Assembly: GCF_000577815.1 (NCBI RefSeq)
Contig: NZ_CBYM010000006.1
Span: 1-64,000, forward strand
Reading direction: 5' to 3'
Length of the DNA stretch: 64,000 nt
DNA from: Clostridium saudiense
Lineage (GTDB): Bacteria > Bacillota > Clostridia > Clostridiales > Clostridiaceae
The position numbers and the translations under genes are program-made. Positions 33,524 through 42,914 of this stretch are shown in pieces; positions within the stretch are counted from its first letter, which is position 1, and every line of letters begins with the position of its first letter. The notes under the pieces were generated by a model. It was not told the DNA's origin. It worked only from the letters and a program-made list of their open reading frames with translations, and made no database searches.

Positions 33524-33799
33524 TTATTTATCTACTTCCTTATAATCAACATCAATTATTTCACCATTGTCACTATCATCAATATTACTTTCTTCATAAC
33601 TATTTTGATTATTATTGTAATAATTATATGATTCATTTTCTCTTTTTTTATTATTAAAAGCTTTTTTACATTTAAATACTATGTATCCTACTATTCCGAT
33701 TACAATAATAAAAGGTAAAAGGAATATAAAAAACTTTATTATAGCAATAAAAACAACTATTCCTAATACTGTCCATAATATCGATTTAAAAGTATTCAT
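33524..33799 (-). CDS. Small membrane protein with acidic tail, unknown
   Basis: About 91 residues: MNTFKSILWTVLGIVVFIAI, a second hydrophobic span (FFIFLLPFIIVIGIVGYIVF), a Lys-rich turn, then a hydrophilic Asn/Asp/Tyr-rich tail (NSYEESNIDDSDNGEIIDVD). No family recognised. The start is placed at ATG 33797-33799; the upstream in-frame ATG overlaps the GAGGT ribosome site. Probably a two-span membrane protein with its tail in the cytoplasm. Confidence 0.7.
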   Translation of the reverse strand: MNTFKSILWTVLGIVVFIAIIKFFIFLLPFIIVIGIVGYIVFKCKKAFNNKKRENESYNYYNNNQNSYEESNIDDSDNGEIIDVDYKEVDK

Positions 33800-33964
33800 T
33801 AAACTCAACCTCATTTACACAATAATCTTTAAATTTATGTACTCATTATACTATTAAATTTTAAACTTTGCAACATAAGTTATTAAATATTTTTTAAAGC
33901 GGTTATTAATACTTTATACATTTTATAAATAATTTATTAATTAATTGTTAAGAAAGGAAATTAG

Positions 33965-35401
33965 TTAAGCTAATTCTTTTTTATTAGTCTTTTTAGCTAT
34001 AATAGGTAAAATAAATCCTAAACCAATTAGTACAAAAGGTGTTGCCACATTTAAAATCACTTGGAACCACCATTGTCCACTAAAAGTTTCTACTCCACTT
34101 GGGAACATACCCATAATACATGCAAATGCAGTAAATGCAAAGCACCATATTCCAATTGCCATTGCAAACTTATCATTTTTAACAAACTTATAATCAGACT
34201 TATATTTGTCAGCAGCTTTTTTAAGCCCAATAAATGCTAAGAATACCCAAAGATATCTCATAGGCATAACTACAGAGTTTAATTGTAATAACCAATCAAA
34301 TAATGAATTCATATCTCCAATACCTAATGCTGGTACTATTATTAATATTCCAACTAAAATAGCTGTCATAATATAACCATTTATAGGTGCTCCATACTTA
34401 TTAGTTTTTGTTAATGCCTTTGGAATAAATCTCTTATCGCCATCCGCTAATAAAACTTTAAGTGGAGCATCTATAGAAAATACTAGTGCTGAAATTTGCG
34501 CTAATAAATTAGATAATGCATAAATAACAATAAATAATTTTCCTACTCCATAGTATTCCCCTAACATTTGGAATGCATAATATTGGCCATTCATTTTTAA
34601 ATCTGCTGGAATATTATTTGCATCAAACATCATAGACATTGCTATTGATCCTAGCAATGCAGAAACAGCAACCATTATAGCTAATGCTATCATTCCCTTT
34701 GGGAAGTCCTTACTTGGTTTTCTCATATTATTTACATATGGAGATATTTTTTCAGCTCCTCCAACCGCAAATACTAACATTGACAACGTAGTAAAATATG
34801 AGAAATTAAAATTAGGCATTAAATTTTTAAAACTAAAATCAACTGTAGCAGGTTGTATTCCTCTTATAGATGGTGCTGCAAGCATTAATGCAACATATAG
34901 CAATGACATAATAAATACTGATGTCCCTGCAATTGTTCCTATTAATTTTAAAGAAGTAATACCTCTTGATGCTATCCATAAAAATAATAAGAACACGGCT
35001 AAAGTTAATAACTGAGCTACCATAGGGCTCATATCTTTTATAAAGTTACCATCTTGCTTTACTGTCCATCCTAATGCTATTAAAGCAGCTTGTGGTTTTT
35101 GAGCTAAATATGGTATATGAACTACCCAATAAGTCCATCCTGCAAAGTAAGCTAGCGTTGTTCCAAAAGTTCCTCTTATCCATGAACTTACTCCACCTTT
35201 GCTTTCTTTAAAAACTGATCCTAATTCTCCAACCATTAGTGCATAAGGTACAAAATATAATGCTATTATTAATACCCATGATACGATAACAGTTAATCCT
35301 TGATTGGCAAAGTTATTTACAACATTACCAAACCCCCACACTGATACAAAAGCCATCATCGCTAAATTATACCAACGCAGATTTTTCTCTTGTTCACTCA
35401 T
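33965..35401 (-). CDS. Amino acid permease, APC superfamily (YjeM/GadC-like)
   Basis: 478 residues with about 12-13 membrane helices. The start AMMAFVSVWGFGNVVNNFAN and VPYALMVGELGSVFKESKGG, VSSWIRGTFG are typical of the glutamate/GABA-antiporter branch that includes YjeM. MLVFAVGGAEKISPYVN marks helix 6. It exchanges or imports amino acids; the substrate cannot be named from sequence. AAGGAGG precedes the ATG. A single gene, so no decarboxylase partner points to a substrate. Confidence 0.88.
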   Translation of the reverse strand: MSEQEKNLRWYNLAMMAFVSVWGFGNVVNNFANQGLTVIVSWVLIIALYFVPYALMVGELGSVFKESKGGVSSWIRGTFGTTLAYFAGWTYWVVHIPYLAQKPQAALIALGWTVKQDGNFIKDMSPMVAQLLTLAVFLLFLWIASRGITSLKLIGTIAGTSVFIMSLLYVALMLAAPSIRGIQPATVDFSFKNLMPNFNFSYFTTLSMLVFAVGGAEKISPYVNNMRKPSKDFPKGMIALAIMVAVSALLGSIAMSMMFDANNIPADLKMNGQYYAFQMLGEYYGVGKLFIVIYALSNLLAQISALVFSIDAPLKVLLADGDKRFIPKALTKTNKYGAPINGYIMTAILVGILIIVPALGIGDMNSLFDWLLQLNSVVMPMRYLWVFLAFIGLKKAADKYKSDYKFVKNDKFAMAIGIWCFAFTAFACIMGMFPSGVETFSGQWWFQVILNVATPFVLIGLGFILPIIAKKTNKKELA

Positions 35402-35478
35402 TAAAATTCCTCCTTAGTATATGAATTACATTACTATAATACCCACTTTAAGGCTATTTGTCTATTCATTAACAAACA

Positions 35479-36498
35479 TTATTTTTTATATAAATTCATT
35501 AATTCACTTAATAATTTTACAGTTTTTATTGGATACTTGCCAATGGAGGTTTCTCCTGCTAATAAAAAGCCAGTTGCTCCAATATTTATAAATGTATATA
35601 TGCTTTCTAATTCATTAATAGTAGGCAACGTACCTTTTTTCATATTATCTAAAATATGTGTAGCTATTATTATTTCTTTACTTTTTTTATACTTTTTTAA
35701 TTTCTTTAATAACTCAAATTCCTCTTCAACTGAAGTTACCATGCCACACTCTGGTATTAAGTCTCCCCTCGCTATAATTACACCATTACAACACTCCATT
35801 ATCTCCTCATAATTTTCTAATCCAGTGCTTGTTTCAATTTTTGATAATATCTTTATTTCTTCTATATCTCCATTGTTATCTTCTATATATTTCTTTATAT
35901 CATTTATCTCTTTTTTACTTTCTACAAATGATTGACATATTATTTTTATATTATTATTAATCGCCCATTTCAAGCTTTCCTTATCTTTTTTACTTAATTC
36001 ACTATACTTATAGTTTATTCCTGGAACATTACAGCCCTTCCCTGCCCTTATCACGCCATCATCTTTTACTCTTACTTTTATGAATCCCTTATTTTTATCT
36101 ATTACTTCAAAATTTATAGTTCCATCTTTCATTGAAATTTTATTAACTTCATTATCTTCTATGATTTCTGAATTAATATTTAAAGGAATAATCTTGATTT
36201 TATCTTTTCCTTCACTAAATAAGTTATAAGCATCATTTCCACAAAAATATACTATTTCATTAGTATATATTTTAAATGTCTCTTTTAATTTTTCATCAAT
36301 TCTAATTTTTTTCCCTTGTAAATCTGCCATTATTTTTATATTTTCATCTATATTTCGTGCTATTGATAACATTTCTTGAAATTGCTTTTCATAGAAATGA
36401 GAAAAATTTAGTCTTAAAGTATCAGCTCCTGAATTTATCAACTCTCCAATAACCTTTTTATTAGATGTGCTTGGTCCTAATGTCGCAATTATTTTCAT
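35479..36498 (-). CDS. Short pyruvate-kinase-like protein without the C-terminal domain
   Basis: 339 residues against ~470-585 for normal pyruvate kinase. The barrel start IIATLGPSTSNKKVIGELIN, SGADTLRLNFSH and ADLQGKKIRI, a B domain, then ILSKIETSTGLENYEEIM, VIIARGDLIPECG, ATHILDNMKKGTLP and LLAGETSIGKYPI are all present. The active-site Lys, Glu and Asp are thus kept, but ATQMLDSM is changed to ATHILDNM, and the C-terminal regulatory domain is missing altogether. It may be an unregulated pyruvate kinase or a relative with another substrate. Confidence 0.82.
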   Translation of the reverse strand: MKIIATLGPSTSNKKVIGELINSGADTLRLNFSHFYEKQFQEMLSIARNIDENIKIMADLQGKKIRIDEKLKETFKIYTNEIVYFCGNDAYNLFSEGKDKIKIIPLNINSEIIEDNEVNKISMKDGTINFEVIDKNKGFIKVRVKDDGVIRAGKGCNVPGINYKYSELSKKDKESLKWAINNNIKIICQSFVESKKEINDIKKYIEDNNGDIEEIKILSKIETSTGLENYEEIMECCNGVIIARGDLIPECGMVTSVEEEFELLKKLKKYKKSKEIIIATHILDNMKKGTLPTINELESIYTFINIGATGFLLAGETSIGKYPIKTVKLLSELMNLYKK

Positions 36499-36664
36499 TA
36501 ACTTTCCTACCTAATTTATTGCTTACAAATTATACTATTACCAAAATTTACACATTATTACTTTTTTCACATAATATTATTTAAAAGTTTATTTACATAT
36601 TATTATGTTCTAAAAATATTATTTATAGAATAATTATTTATATAGTTATTTTTAGGAGGATAAA

Positions 36665-37159
36665 ATGAAAAACATTAAATTATTAATTATATTATTACTT
36701 GTAACTCTTTTATCTGGCTGTGTTTTTAACGACCCTAAGTACATAAACTTTAAAAGTAAACCTAATCTTTATTACTATTCAAATGAAATATATAAAAAGA
36801 TTAAAAATAATGAAAGTTATTCACTTAAAGTTTTTGATGTAAACTTTTATGAATATCATGATGTATCAGAGGAAGACTTAGATGTTTTACCTGCATTCTT
36901 AGAATCCTTAAATAATGATAACTATGTAAGTGAATTAGATTTGGATGACGCTAAGGTAAAATATAAATTAATAATTCAATTTGATGATAACAGTAATGAT
37001 AAATATGTAATAAATGTATATGATAAAAATACTGTAACACTTTTCCCATGGGATGGTAATCTTCAAGAAGATATAATAACCATGGATAATGTTCCCGCTC
37101 GAGATAATATATACTCTTTTTGCGTATATATTATTAATAAAACAAATTCAAACAACTAA
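36665..37159 (+). CDS. Lipoprotein of unknown function
   Basis: 164 residues with a lipoprotein signal (LLIILLLVTLLSGC, Cys19), then an Asn/Asp/Tyr-rich mature part (YYYSNEIYKKIKNNESYSLK; FYEYHDVSEEDLDVLPAFLE). It resembles small clostridial lipoproteins of the DUF4883 kind, an assignment from memory. It should sit on the outer face of the membrane. AGGAGG precedes the ATG; monocistronic. Confidence 0.75.
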   Translation: MKNIKLLIILLLVTLLSGCVFNDPKYINFKSKPNLYYYSNEIYKKIKNNESYSLKVFDVNFYEYHDVSEEDLDVLPAFLESLNNDNYVSELDLDDAKVKYKLIIQFDDNSNDKYVINVYDKNTVTLFPWDGNLQEDIITMDNVPARDNIYSFCVYIINKTNSNN

Positions 37160-37187
37160 AAGTTCATAATAATTCTCATTAAATAAA

Positions 37188-37228
37188 GCTACCGAAAATA
37201 AATCTATTATGGAAATATTTTCGGTAGC
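37188..37228. terminator. Terminator between the lipoprotein gene and the folate operon
   Basis: GCTACCGAAAATA pairs with TATTTTCGGTAGC (13 bp). Moderate T-rich tails follow on both strands, so it ends the convergent lipoprotein gene and the folate operon. Confidence 0.88.
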
Positions 37229-37237
37229 AATTTCTTT

Positions 37238-38044
37238 TTAACTCTCTAAAAGTTCAAATATTCTTTTGTTTTTTAATGGATGTAATGCATATGGAGCAAT
37301 TTCATTTAACGGAGTTAAAACAAAATCTCTTAAATGCATTAATGGATGAGGTATAATAACAAATTCGTCATTGCTTACAATATCATCAAATAATATAATA
37401 TCTAAATCTATTACCCTTGGCCCCCATTTAATTTCTCTTACTCTACCAAGTTCACTTTCAATCCTTAAAAGCTCAGTCATAAGCTCCTTAGGCGTTAAAT
37501 AAGTTTCTATCTTTAATGCTCCATTTAAAAATTCATCTTGATTTTCATTTCCCCAAGGCTCAGTTGTAATAAAAGATGAAACCTTTGATACTTTAACTCC
37601 ATTAATCTCTTCAAGCTTTTTAACTGCATTATTTAAATTTTCTTCTTTATTTCCCATATTGCTTCCCATTGATATATAAGCAATATGTCTTTCTCTATTT
37701 ATTTCAACTGCAGCATAATCTAAATGTCTTCCTATAGGTGCCCACGGCTTTTTTAACAGAACTTTAACTCCATTTACCATTGAATAATTATCTAATATAA
37801 AGTTAGCAACTTTATTTACTACACTTTCAATTAAGTCCAAACTTTCCTCTTGGAAAACTTGAATAACTTGATGACATAGCTCTCCATAATGAACTGATTT
37901 AGTTAAATCACATGTAGTTGCTGCATCTTTAATATCTAATGATAACTCTAAAGATAAAATGAACTTTTGTCCAAGTGTCTTTTCCTCTTGAAAAACTCCA
38001 TGATTTGCAAAAATCTCTATATCCTTTAAATATATTTTATCCAT
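37238..38044 (-). CDS. folBK: Dihydroneopterin aldolase fused to HPPK (FolB-FolK)
   Basis: 268 residues, two domains. Residues 1-~118: FolB (IYLKDIEIFANHGVFQEEKT; LTKSVHYGELCHQV). Residues ~120-268: FolK (AYISMGSNMGNKEENLNNAV, TEPWGNENQDEFLNG, WGPRVIDLDIILFDD). It makes 6-hydroxymethyl-dihydropterin and then its pyrophosphate. Last gene of the operon, 8 nt behind folP, supplying the FolP substrate. Such fusions are common in clostridia. Confidence 0.96.
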   Translation of the reverse strand: MDKIYLKDIEIFANHGVFQEEKTLGQKFILSLELSLDIKDAATTCDLTKSVHYGELCHQVIQVFQEESLDLIESVVNKVANFILDNYSMVNGVKVLLKKPWAPIGRHLDYAAVEINRERHIAYISMGSNMGNKEENLNNAVKKLEEINGVKVSKVSSFITTEPWGNENQDEFLNGALKIETYLTPKELMTELLRIESELGRVREIKWGPRVIDLDIILFDDIVSNDEFVIIPHPLMHLRDFVLTPLNEIAPYALHPLKNKRIFELLES

Positions 38045-38052
38045 ATTAATAC

Positions 38053-38862
38053 CTACTTTGCTTTTATTATTTTATCAGTCATAACTGCTACTCTCTTATT
38101 TTCCAACACATCATGAACTCTTATGAAATCCATTCCTTTCATTATTCCAATAACCGTAGTAGCTAGTGTACCTTCTACTCTTTCATTTACAGGTAAATTT
38201 AAAGTTAATCCTATCATTGACTTTCTTGATGTACCTAATAGAACTGGATATCCCAATTCTTTTACAATATCACAATTATTCATTACTATTAAATTTTCTT
38301 CATAAGTTTTAGCAAAGCCTATACCTGGATCCAATATTATATTTTCCTTTTTAACACCTGCATTTAATGCAATATCAATACTTTCTTGTAAGTCTTTCTT
38401 TACATCTTCCATTAAATTTTCATAAGGCTTATTTTCTCTATTGTGCATTAATATTATAGGAGTATCATACTTTGCTGCAATACTTGCAATATTTTTATCA
38501 TATTTAGCTCCCCAAATATCATTAATTATATCTGCTCCAGCCTTAATTGCTGCTTCTGCTGTTTTACTTTTATATGTATCAATTGAAATAGTAATATCTA
38601 ATTCCTTCTTTATAGCTTCAATTATAGGAACTACTCTTTTTATTTCTTCATCTTCTGAAACATATTCTGCACCCGGTCTTGTTGATTCTCCACCAACATC
38701 AATTATATCAGCACCGTCTTCCACCAATTTCTTTGCTTGTATTACTGCTGCTTCTATTTCATTAAACTTTCCACCATCTGAAAATGAATCAGGTGTTACA
38801 TTTAATATTCCCATAATATATGTTCTATCACCTAATTTATATTCTTTATTTCCTATTCTCAA
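38053..38862 (-). CDS. folP: Dihydropteroate synthase
   Basis: 269 residues. Signatures: YIMGILNVTPDSFSDGGKF, GADIIDVGGESTRPGAE, TISIDTYKS, ADIINDIWGA, ILDPGIGFAKT, LLGTSRKSMIG and the final RVHDV. It joins p-aminobenzoate to the pterin pyrophosphate made by FolBK and is the target of sulfonamides. The start is TTG at 38860-38862 behind GAGGAGG. No resistance-type insertion was noted near the sulfa loop. Confidence 0.96.
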   Translation of the reverse strand: MRIGNKEYKLGDRTYIMGILNVTPDSFSDGGKFNEIEAAVIQAKKLVEDGADIIDVGGESTRPGAEYVSEDEEIKRVVPIIEAIKKELDITISIDTYKSKTAEAAIKAGADIINDIWGAKYDKNIASIAAKYDTPIILMHNRENKPYENLMEDVKKDLQESIDIALNAGVKKENIILDPGIGFAKTYEENLIVMNNCDIVKELGYPVLLGTSRKSMIGLTLNLPVNERVEGTLATTVIGIMKGMDFIRVHDVLENKRVAVMTDKIIKAK

Positions 38863-38878
38863 ACACGTATCCTCCTCA

Positions 38879-39352
38879 TTAATATGCTACTTTAAAGTTT
38901 TTCTTTTCTTTACTCCAGTAACACTCTTTCTCAGCTTTACAATTAAAACATTGTCTTGATAATTTATCTGCTCTATAAATTATTTCTTCTAGCTTATTAT
39001 CGCTTTTGCTTCTATGATTTGCTATTCCATTAAGAATAATATTAACTTCTTCTTTATCAAATTTAGTTTCACTTAATATTTCTTTACTCATTTCAACACT
39101 TGCTAAATCATGATTTGTTCCATCTTCATATTGCTTTACTCTTCCTATATCATGCAATAATCCTATAGCATAAATAACTTCCTTAGAAATCTCTATATTT
39201 TCTTCTAACACCATAATATAAGCAATTCTAGCAACATCTATAAAGTGTTCTATAGTATGATTGCAAAATTCCCTATCTTTTTCATAAAGCTTTAATTTTT
39301 CTAAAGATTCTTTATACAGCTTATTATTAAGTATCTTATCTATATTCTCCAT
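38879..39352 (-). CDS. HD-domain phosphohydrolase in the folate operon
   Basis: 157 residues of the HD superfamily: His in NHTIEHFIDVARIAYIM, the HD pair in GLLHDIGRVKQYEDGTNHD, and the last Asp in IIYRADKLSRQCF. The C-terminus carries CFNCKAEKECYW, three Cys that might bind metal. It probably removes phosphate from a nucleotide or pterin phosphate. Its place between folE and folP makes it a candidate for one of the poorly known dephosphorylation steps from dihydroneopterin triphosphate to dihydroneopterin; that is inference from context. Confidence 0.85.
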   Translation of the reverse strand: MENIDKILNNKLYKESLEKLKLYEKDREFCNHTIEHFIDVARIAYIMVLEENIEISKEVIYAIGLLHDIGRVKQYEDGTNHDLASVEMSKEILSETKFDKEEVNIILNGIANHRSKSDNKLEEIIYRADKLSRQCFNCKAEKECYWSKEKKNFKVAY

Positions 39353-39443
39353 TACTATACCTTTCTACCAAGTCAATAATTACTAGTTAAAATTAACTAA
39401 TCTCCTATTTAGCTATTAACTCTTAACTATTAACTACTAAAGA

Positions 39444-39995
39444 CTATTTTATAAAATTCATAACTTCTCTTCTTAAATCTATATTTTCTCTAAATACACC
39501 TCTATATGTAGTAGTTACAGTCTTTGCTCCTGGCTTTTTAACACCTCTCATAGTCATACAAGTATGTTCTGCTTCAATTACAACCATAGCCCCTTCAGCA
39601 TCTAAATATTCCATTATTGCATCTGCAATTTCAGTAGTAAGCTTTTCTTGTAACTGTGGTTTTTTTGCATAAACTTCAACTGTTCTTGCTAGCTTAGATA
39701 ATCCTGCAACCTTTCCTTTTGGTATATATGCAATGTGAGCCTTACCGAAGAAAGGTACTAAATGATGTTCGCACATTGAAAAGAATGTTATATCTTTTTC
39801 TAATACTAAATCATTATTTTCTACACTAAATGTTTTAGATAATACATCCTTAGCATCTTTACCTATTCCATCAAATATCTCCATATACATACGAGCTATT
39901 CTATCAGGTGTTTCAATTAATCCTTCTCTATTAACATCTTCTCCAATTCCTTCTAAAATTAACTTTACACCTTCCATTATCATTTCTTTATTCAT
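39444..39995 (-). CDS. folE: GTP cyclohydrolase I
   Basis: 183 residues, single-domain. Zinc and active-site motifs: [59 protein letters not shown]. It converts GTP to dihydroneopterin triphosphate, the entry to folate. It overlaps pabC by four bases (ATGA), so it is translationally coupled. The gap of ~90 nt to the HD gene contains TTAACTATTAACT repeats but no clear terminator. Confidence 0.97.
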   Translation of the reverse strand: MNKEMIMEGVKLILEGIGEDVNREGLIETPDRIARMYMEIFDGIGKDAKDVLSKTFSVENNDLVLEKDITFFSMCEHHLVPFFGKAHIAYIPKGKVAGLSKLARTVEVYAKKPQLQEKLTTEIADAIMEYLDAEGAMVVIEAEHTCMTMRGVKKPGAKTVTTTYRGVFRENIDLRREVMNFIK

Positions 39996-40744
39996 CTTTC
40001 TGCGCCTCCATTTATTGCTTTTTCATATTGCTCTTTAATTTCTTGTGTTATTTTACAATTAAAATTTCTATTTCCTATCTTTGCACATTTTATAACCCCA
40101 ACTAATGAATTTGTAAAAAATAGTTCATCACTATTTAATAGCTCTTCCTTTGTTATATTTTTTTCAATAACTTCAAAGTTATCAATTATCCATTTTCTGA
40201 TTATTCCCGGTAATAATCCATTTCTGATATCAGGAGTATATATTATTTTATCCTTAATCATAAAGATATTGCTTGTACAGCCTTCACATATATAACCTTT
40301 TTCATTTATAAAAATAGCTTCATTAAATCCATTTTTTTGACATACTTCATATTCTATAATATTTTCTAAATAATTTAAAGTTTTAAAATTAACTATCCTT
40401 GACGTAGAATTTCTTAAAACATTTGTAAAATAAGCTATAAATCCCTTTTCATAATGTTCTTTTTGATATTTTATTTCTCTCTCAGAAAATATCAAATTTT
40501 CTTCTGTAACTGTTATTTTTAGTGCTTTATTTTTTATATTTTTTCTTCTTATAAAGTCACTAACATAGTCAATTTCAACTTCTTCACCAATATTAAGTTC
40601 GTTAATTGAATTATTTAACCTCTTAATATGTTCTTCTAAAAAAATTGCCTCTTCTTTTACTAGTATTGTTTCAAAGACACCTTTGCCAAAGAATAATCCA
40701 TTATCAATTCTTATACTTTCATTTCCATATGTTATCTTTCTCAT
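39992..40744 (-). CDS. pabC: Aminodeoxychorismate lyase (PabC), class IV aminotransferase fold
   Basis: 250 residues of the PLP-dependent fold type [22 protein letters not shown] near the N-terminus, the PLP Lys in [34 protein letters not shown], and [13 protein letters not shown]. It splits 4-amino-4-deoxychorismate into p-aminobenzoate and pyruvate. A branched-chain or D-amino-acid transaminase is the alternative, but the pabA-pabB neighbours decide for PabC. Confidence 0.93.
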   Translation of the reverse strand: MRKITYGNESIRIDNGLFFGKGVFETILVKEEAIFLEEHIKRLNNSINELNIGEEVEIDYVSDFIRRKNIKNKALKITVTEENLIFSEREIKYQKEHYEKGFIAYFTNVLRNSTSRIVNFKTLNYLENIIEYEVCQKNGFNEAIFINEKGYICEGCTSNIFMIKDKIIYTPDIRNGLLPGIIRKWIIDNFEVIEKNITKEELLNSDELFFTNSLVGVIKCAKIGNRNFNCKITQEIKEQYEKAINGGAER

Positions 40745-40757
40745 ATCAAACTACCTT

Positions 40758-42098
40758 TTATAACACTCTCATTAATGCTTTTGCTTTGTCTAAAGTTTCA
40801 TTATACTCATCTTCTTCTATAGAGTCATAAGTAATTCCTCCACCAACACCAAAATAAGCTTTATTTTCTTTTTTTAATATTGATCTAATCACTATATTAA
40901 AATCACAATTGCCTCTAAAATCAAAATATCCTATAACACCTGTATAAATATTTCTCTTTAATCCCTCAAGCTCTTCTATTATTTCCATTGCTCTTATTTT
41001 AGGTGTACCTGTAATTGATCCCCCAGGAAAACACTCTTTAATACATTTTACTGCAGATACATTCTCCTTTAATTCTCCCTCAACTGTTGATACAAGGTGA
41101 AATACAGTTGCATATTCTTCAAGCTTAAAATTTTCTGTTACTTTAACACTATGCGGCTTACATACCTTACTAAAATCATTTCGTTCTAAATCTACAACCA
41201 TAAGTAATTCAGCCTTATCTTTTTCACTATTTATCAGCTCTAATTTATTTCTTTCATCTTCTTCAAAAGAATTCCCTCTAGGTCTTGTCCCCTTTATAGG
41301 TCTTGTATGAGCCTTATTATCCTTTACTTGTATAAATCTCTCTGGGGATGAACTTATTATTTGAAAATCTTTAAAATTTAAAAATGCAGAAAATGGAGCT
41401 TTATTTATACTTCTAAGCTTTTTATAAATAGAAAAAGACTCTTCATCATTTTCACACCAAAATCTTTGAGTCATATTTGCTATATATACATCACCAGATT
41501 TTATATAATCTTTCAATGTTGAAATAGCGTTTTTATAATCTTCTTTTATAAAATTGGAGTAAAATTTATTCTCACTTTTCTCACTTACTATTTCCTCTTC
41601 TATTTTGTTACACTCATGTATTTTTCTTAAGATTTTATGTATTCTTTCATCGTTACCATCTATATCCGTTACATATTTTTTATTATTTTCTAAATCAAAT
41701 ATTATTAAATTCTTATAAAAAACAAATCTAATATCTGGAATAATAAAATCCTCTTCAGATGTATCTGGTAACTTTTCTAACATTCTTCCTGCATCATATG
41801 AAATATATCCAATTGCTCCAAATAAAAAAGGAATATCATTATCTATAGTGCATTTATATTTATCAACTAGGCTTTCTAAAACCTCAAATGGTTCGCCTTG
41901 AACTACTTTTCCATCAATATATGATTTTGAGTTTATAGCTTCAAAAATCATAAAATCATTTAATCCGATAAATGAATATTTTGATAATTTTTTATCTTCT
42001 TTTGAACTATCTAATAATATTGAATTTTTATCTTTTTTAAAAAAATTGTAAACTTCAAAAGCATTTAGTTCACTACTAAACTCCCTTATCCTTAACAC
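40758..42098 (-). CDS. pabB: Aminodeoxychorismate synthase, component I
   Basis: 446 residues with the anthranilate-synthase N-terminal part and a chorismate-binding domain: SGDVYIANMTQRFWCE, SPERFIQVKDNKAHTRPIKG, LLMVVDLERNDFSKVC, ECFPGGSITGTPKIRAMEII, GYFDFRGNCDFNI. It adds ammonia from PabA to chorismate. PIKG marks the PabB-type active-site Lys. The start is GTG 42096-42098 behind GGGGG. It lies 10 nt behind pabA. Confidence 0.95.
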   Translation of the reverse strand: MLRIREFSSELNAFEVYNFFKKDKNSILLDSSKEDKKLSKYSFIGLNDFMIFEAINSKSYIDGKVVQGEPFEVLESLVDKYKCTIDNDIPFLFGAIGYISYDAGRMLEKLPDTSEEDFIIPDIRFVFYKNLIIFDLENNKKYVTDIDGNDERIHKILRKIHECNKIEEEIVSEKSENKFYSNFIKEDYKNAISTLKDYIKSGDVYIANMTQRFWCENDEESFSIYKKLRSINKAPFSAFLNFKDFQIISSSPERFIQVKDNKAHTRPIKGTRPRGNSFEEDERNKLELINSEKDKAELLMVVDLERNDFSKVCKPHSVKVTENFKLEEYATVFHLVSTVEGELKENVSAVKCIKECFPGGSITGTPKIRAMEIIEELEGLKRNIYTGVIGYFDFRGNCDFNIVIRSILKKENKAYFGVGGGITYDSIEEDEYNETLDKAKALMRVL

Positions 42099-42108
42099 AT
42101 TTGTCCCC

Positions 42109-42717
42109 CTAACTGCATTCCATTATAGCACTATTTTTCTCTTTGTATTTTTTAGTTATATTTATAAAATTTTGCAGTATCTTATGTCCTTCTTCTGTCA
42201 TCTCTGCTTCAGGATGAAATTGAACCCCATAAATATCATAATCCTTATGTTTTATTCCCATGATAACTTCATCTTCAGTTTCACTTGTAATTTCTAAACA
42301 CTCTGGCAAATCTGCTTTATCAACTATTAATGAATGATATCTTGTAACTCTTAATGGATTTTTCACATTTATAAATAAATCATCTTCATTATGATTTATG
42401 TAAAACATTTTACCGTGAACAGGCTCTTTTCCCTTTTTAATATTAGCATTAAAATACTCTCCTATACATTGATGTCCTAAGCATATACCTAATATAGGTA
42501 ACTTACCTTTAAAATTATCTATTATTTCTAAACTTAATCCAGCTTCCTTTGGCGATTTTGGACCAGGTGAAATTACTATCCCATCAATCTTCATATTTTT
42601 TATATCTTCAATTTCAATTTTATCATTTCTAAATACTTTTATTTCTTCACCTAATTCTTCAAAATATCTAACTAGGTTATATACAAATGAATCGTAATTA
42701 TCTATCATTAATAACAT
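42109..42717 (-). CDS. pabA: Aminodeoxychorismate synthase, glutaminase component
   Basis: 202 residues, class I glutamine amidotransferase: MLLMIDNYDSFVYNLVRYFE, GIVISPGPKSP, the nucleophile Cys in ILGICLGHQCIGEYF, the His and Glu in VQFHPEAEMTEEGH. It supplies ammonia to PabB. In some bacteria the same protein serves anthranilate synthase (TrpG); no trp gene is here. First gene of the operon. The upstream 42718-42914 region is AT-rich and shows no THF-riboswitch-like structure. Confidence 0.95.
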   Translation of the reverse strand: MLLMIDNYDSFVYNLVRYFEELGEEIKVFRNDKIEIEDIKNMKIDGIVISPGPKSPKEAGLSLEIIDNFKGKLPILGICLGHQCIGEYFNANIKKGKEPVHGKMFYINHNEDDLFINVKNPLRVTRYHSLIVDKADLPECLEITSETEDEVIMGIKHKDYDIYGVQFHPEAEMTEEGHKILQNFINITKKYKEKNSAIMECS

Positions 42718-42914
42718 ACTTTTCTCCTACTATTTTTAATCTAATACTTATTATATATTTTTTTTCATAAATACATAAATTAATAATAGTTGATTTTTCT
42801 TAAAATTTAATTTACAACTAATCTATTTCTTAATTATTGCATTATTAATGAATAAATTATATCATAGCTTTATATACTACAAAACATTTACTTGAAAGGA
42901 GTCTTAATTTTATT

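Noticed and set aside
38441..38959. 172-codon plus-strand frame over folP and the HD gene
   Set aside because: Long only because leftward coding sequence lacks stops on the other strand; no start signal and composition unlike a protein family.
42718..42914. THF riboswitch upstream of the folate operon
   Set aside because: The region is AT-rich without the expected conserved helices or pseudoknot-like GC segments.
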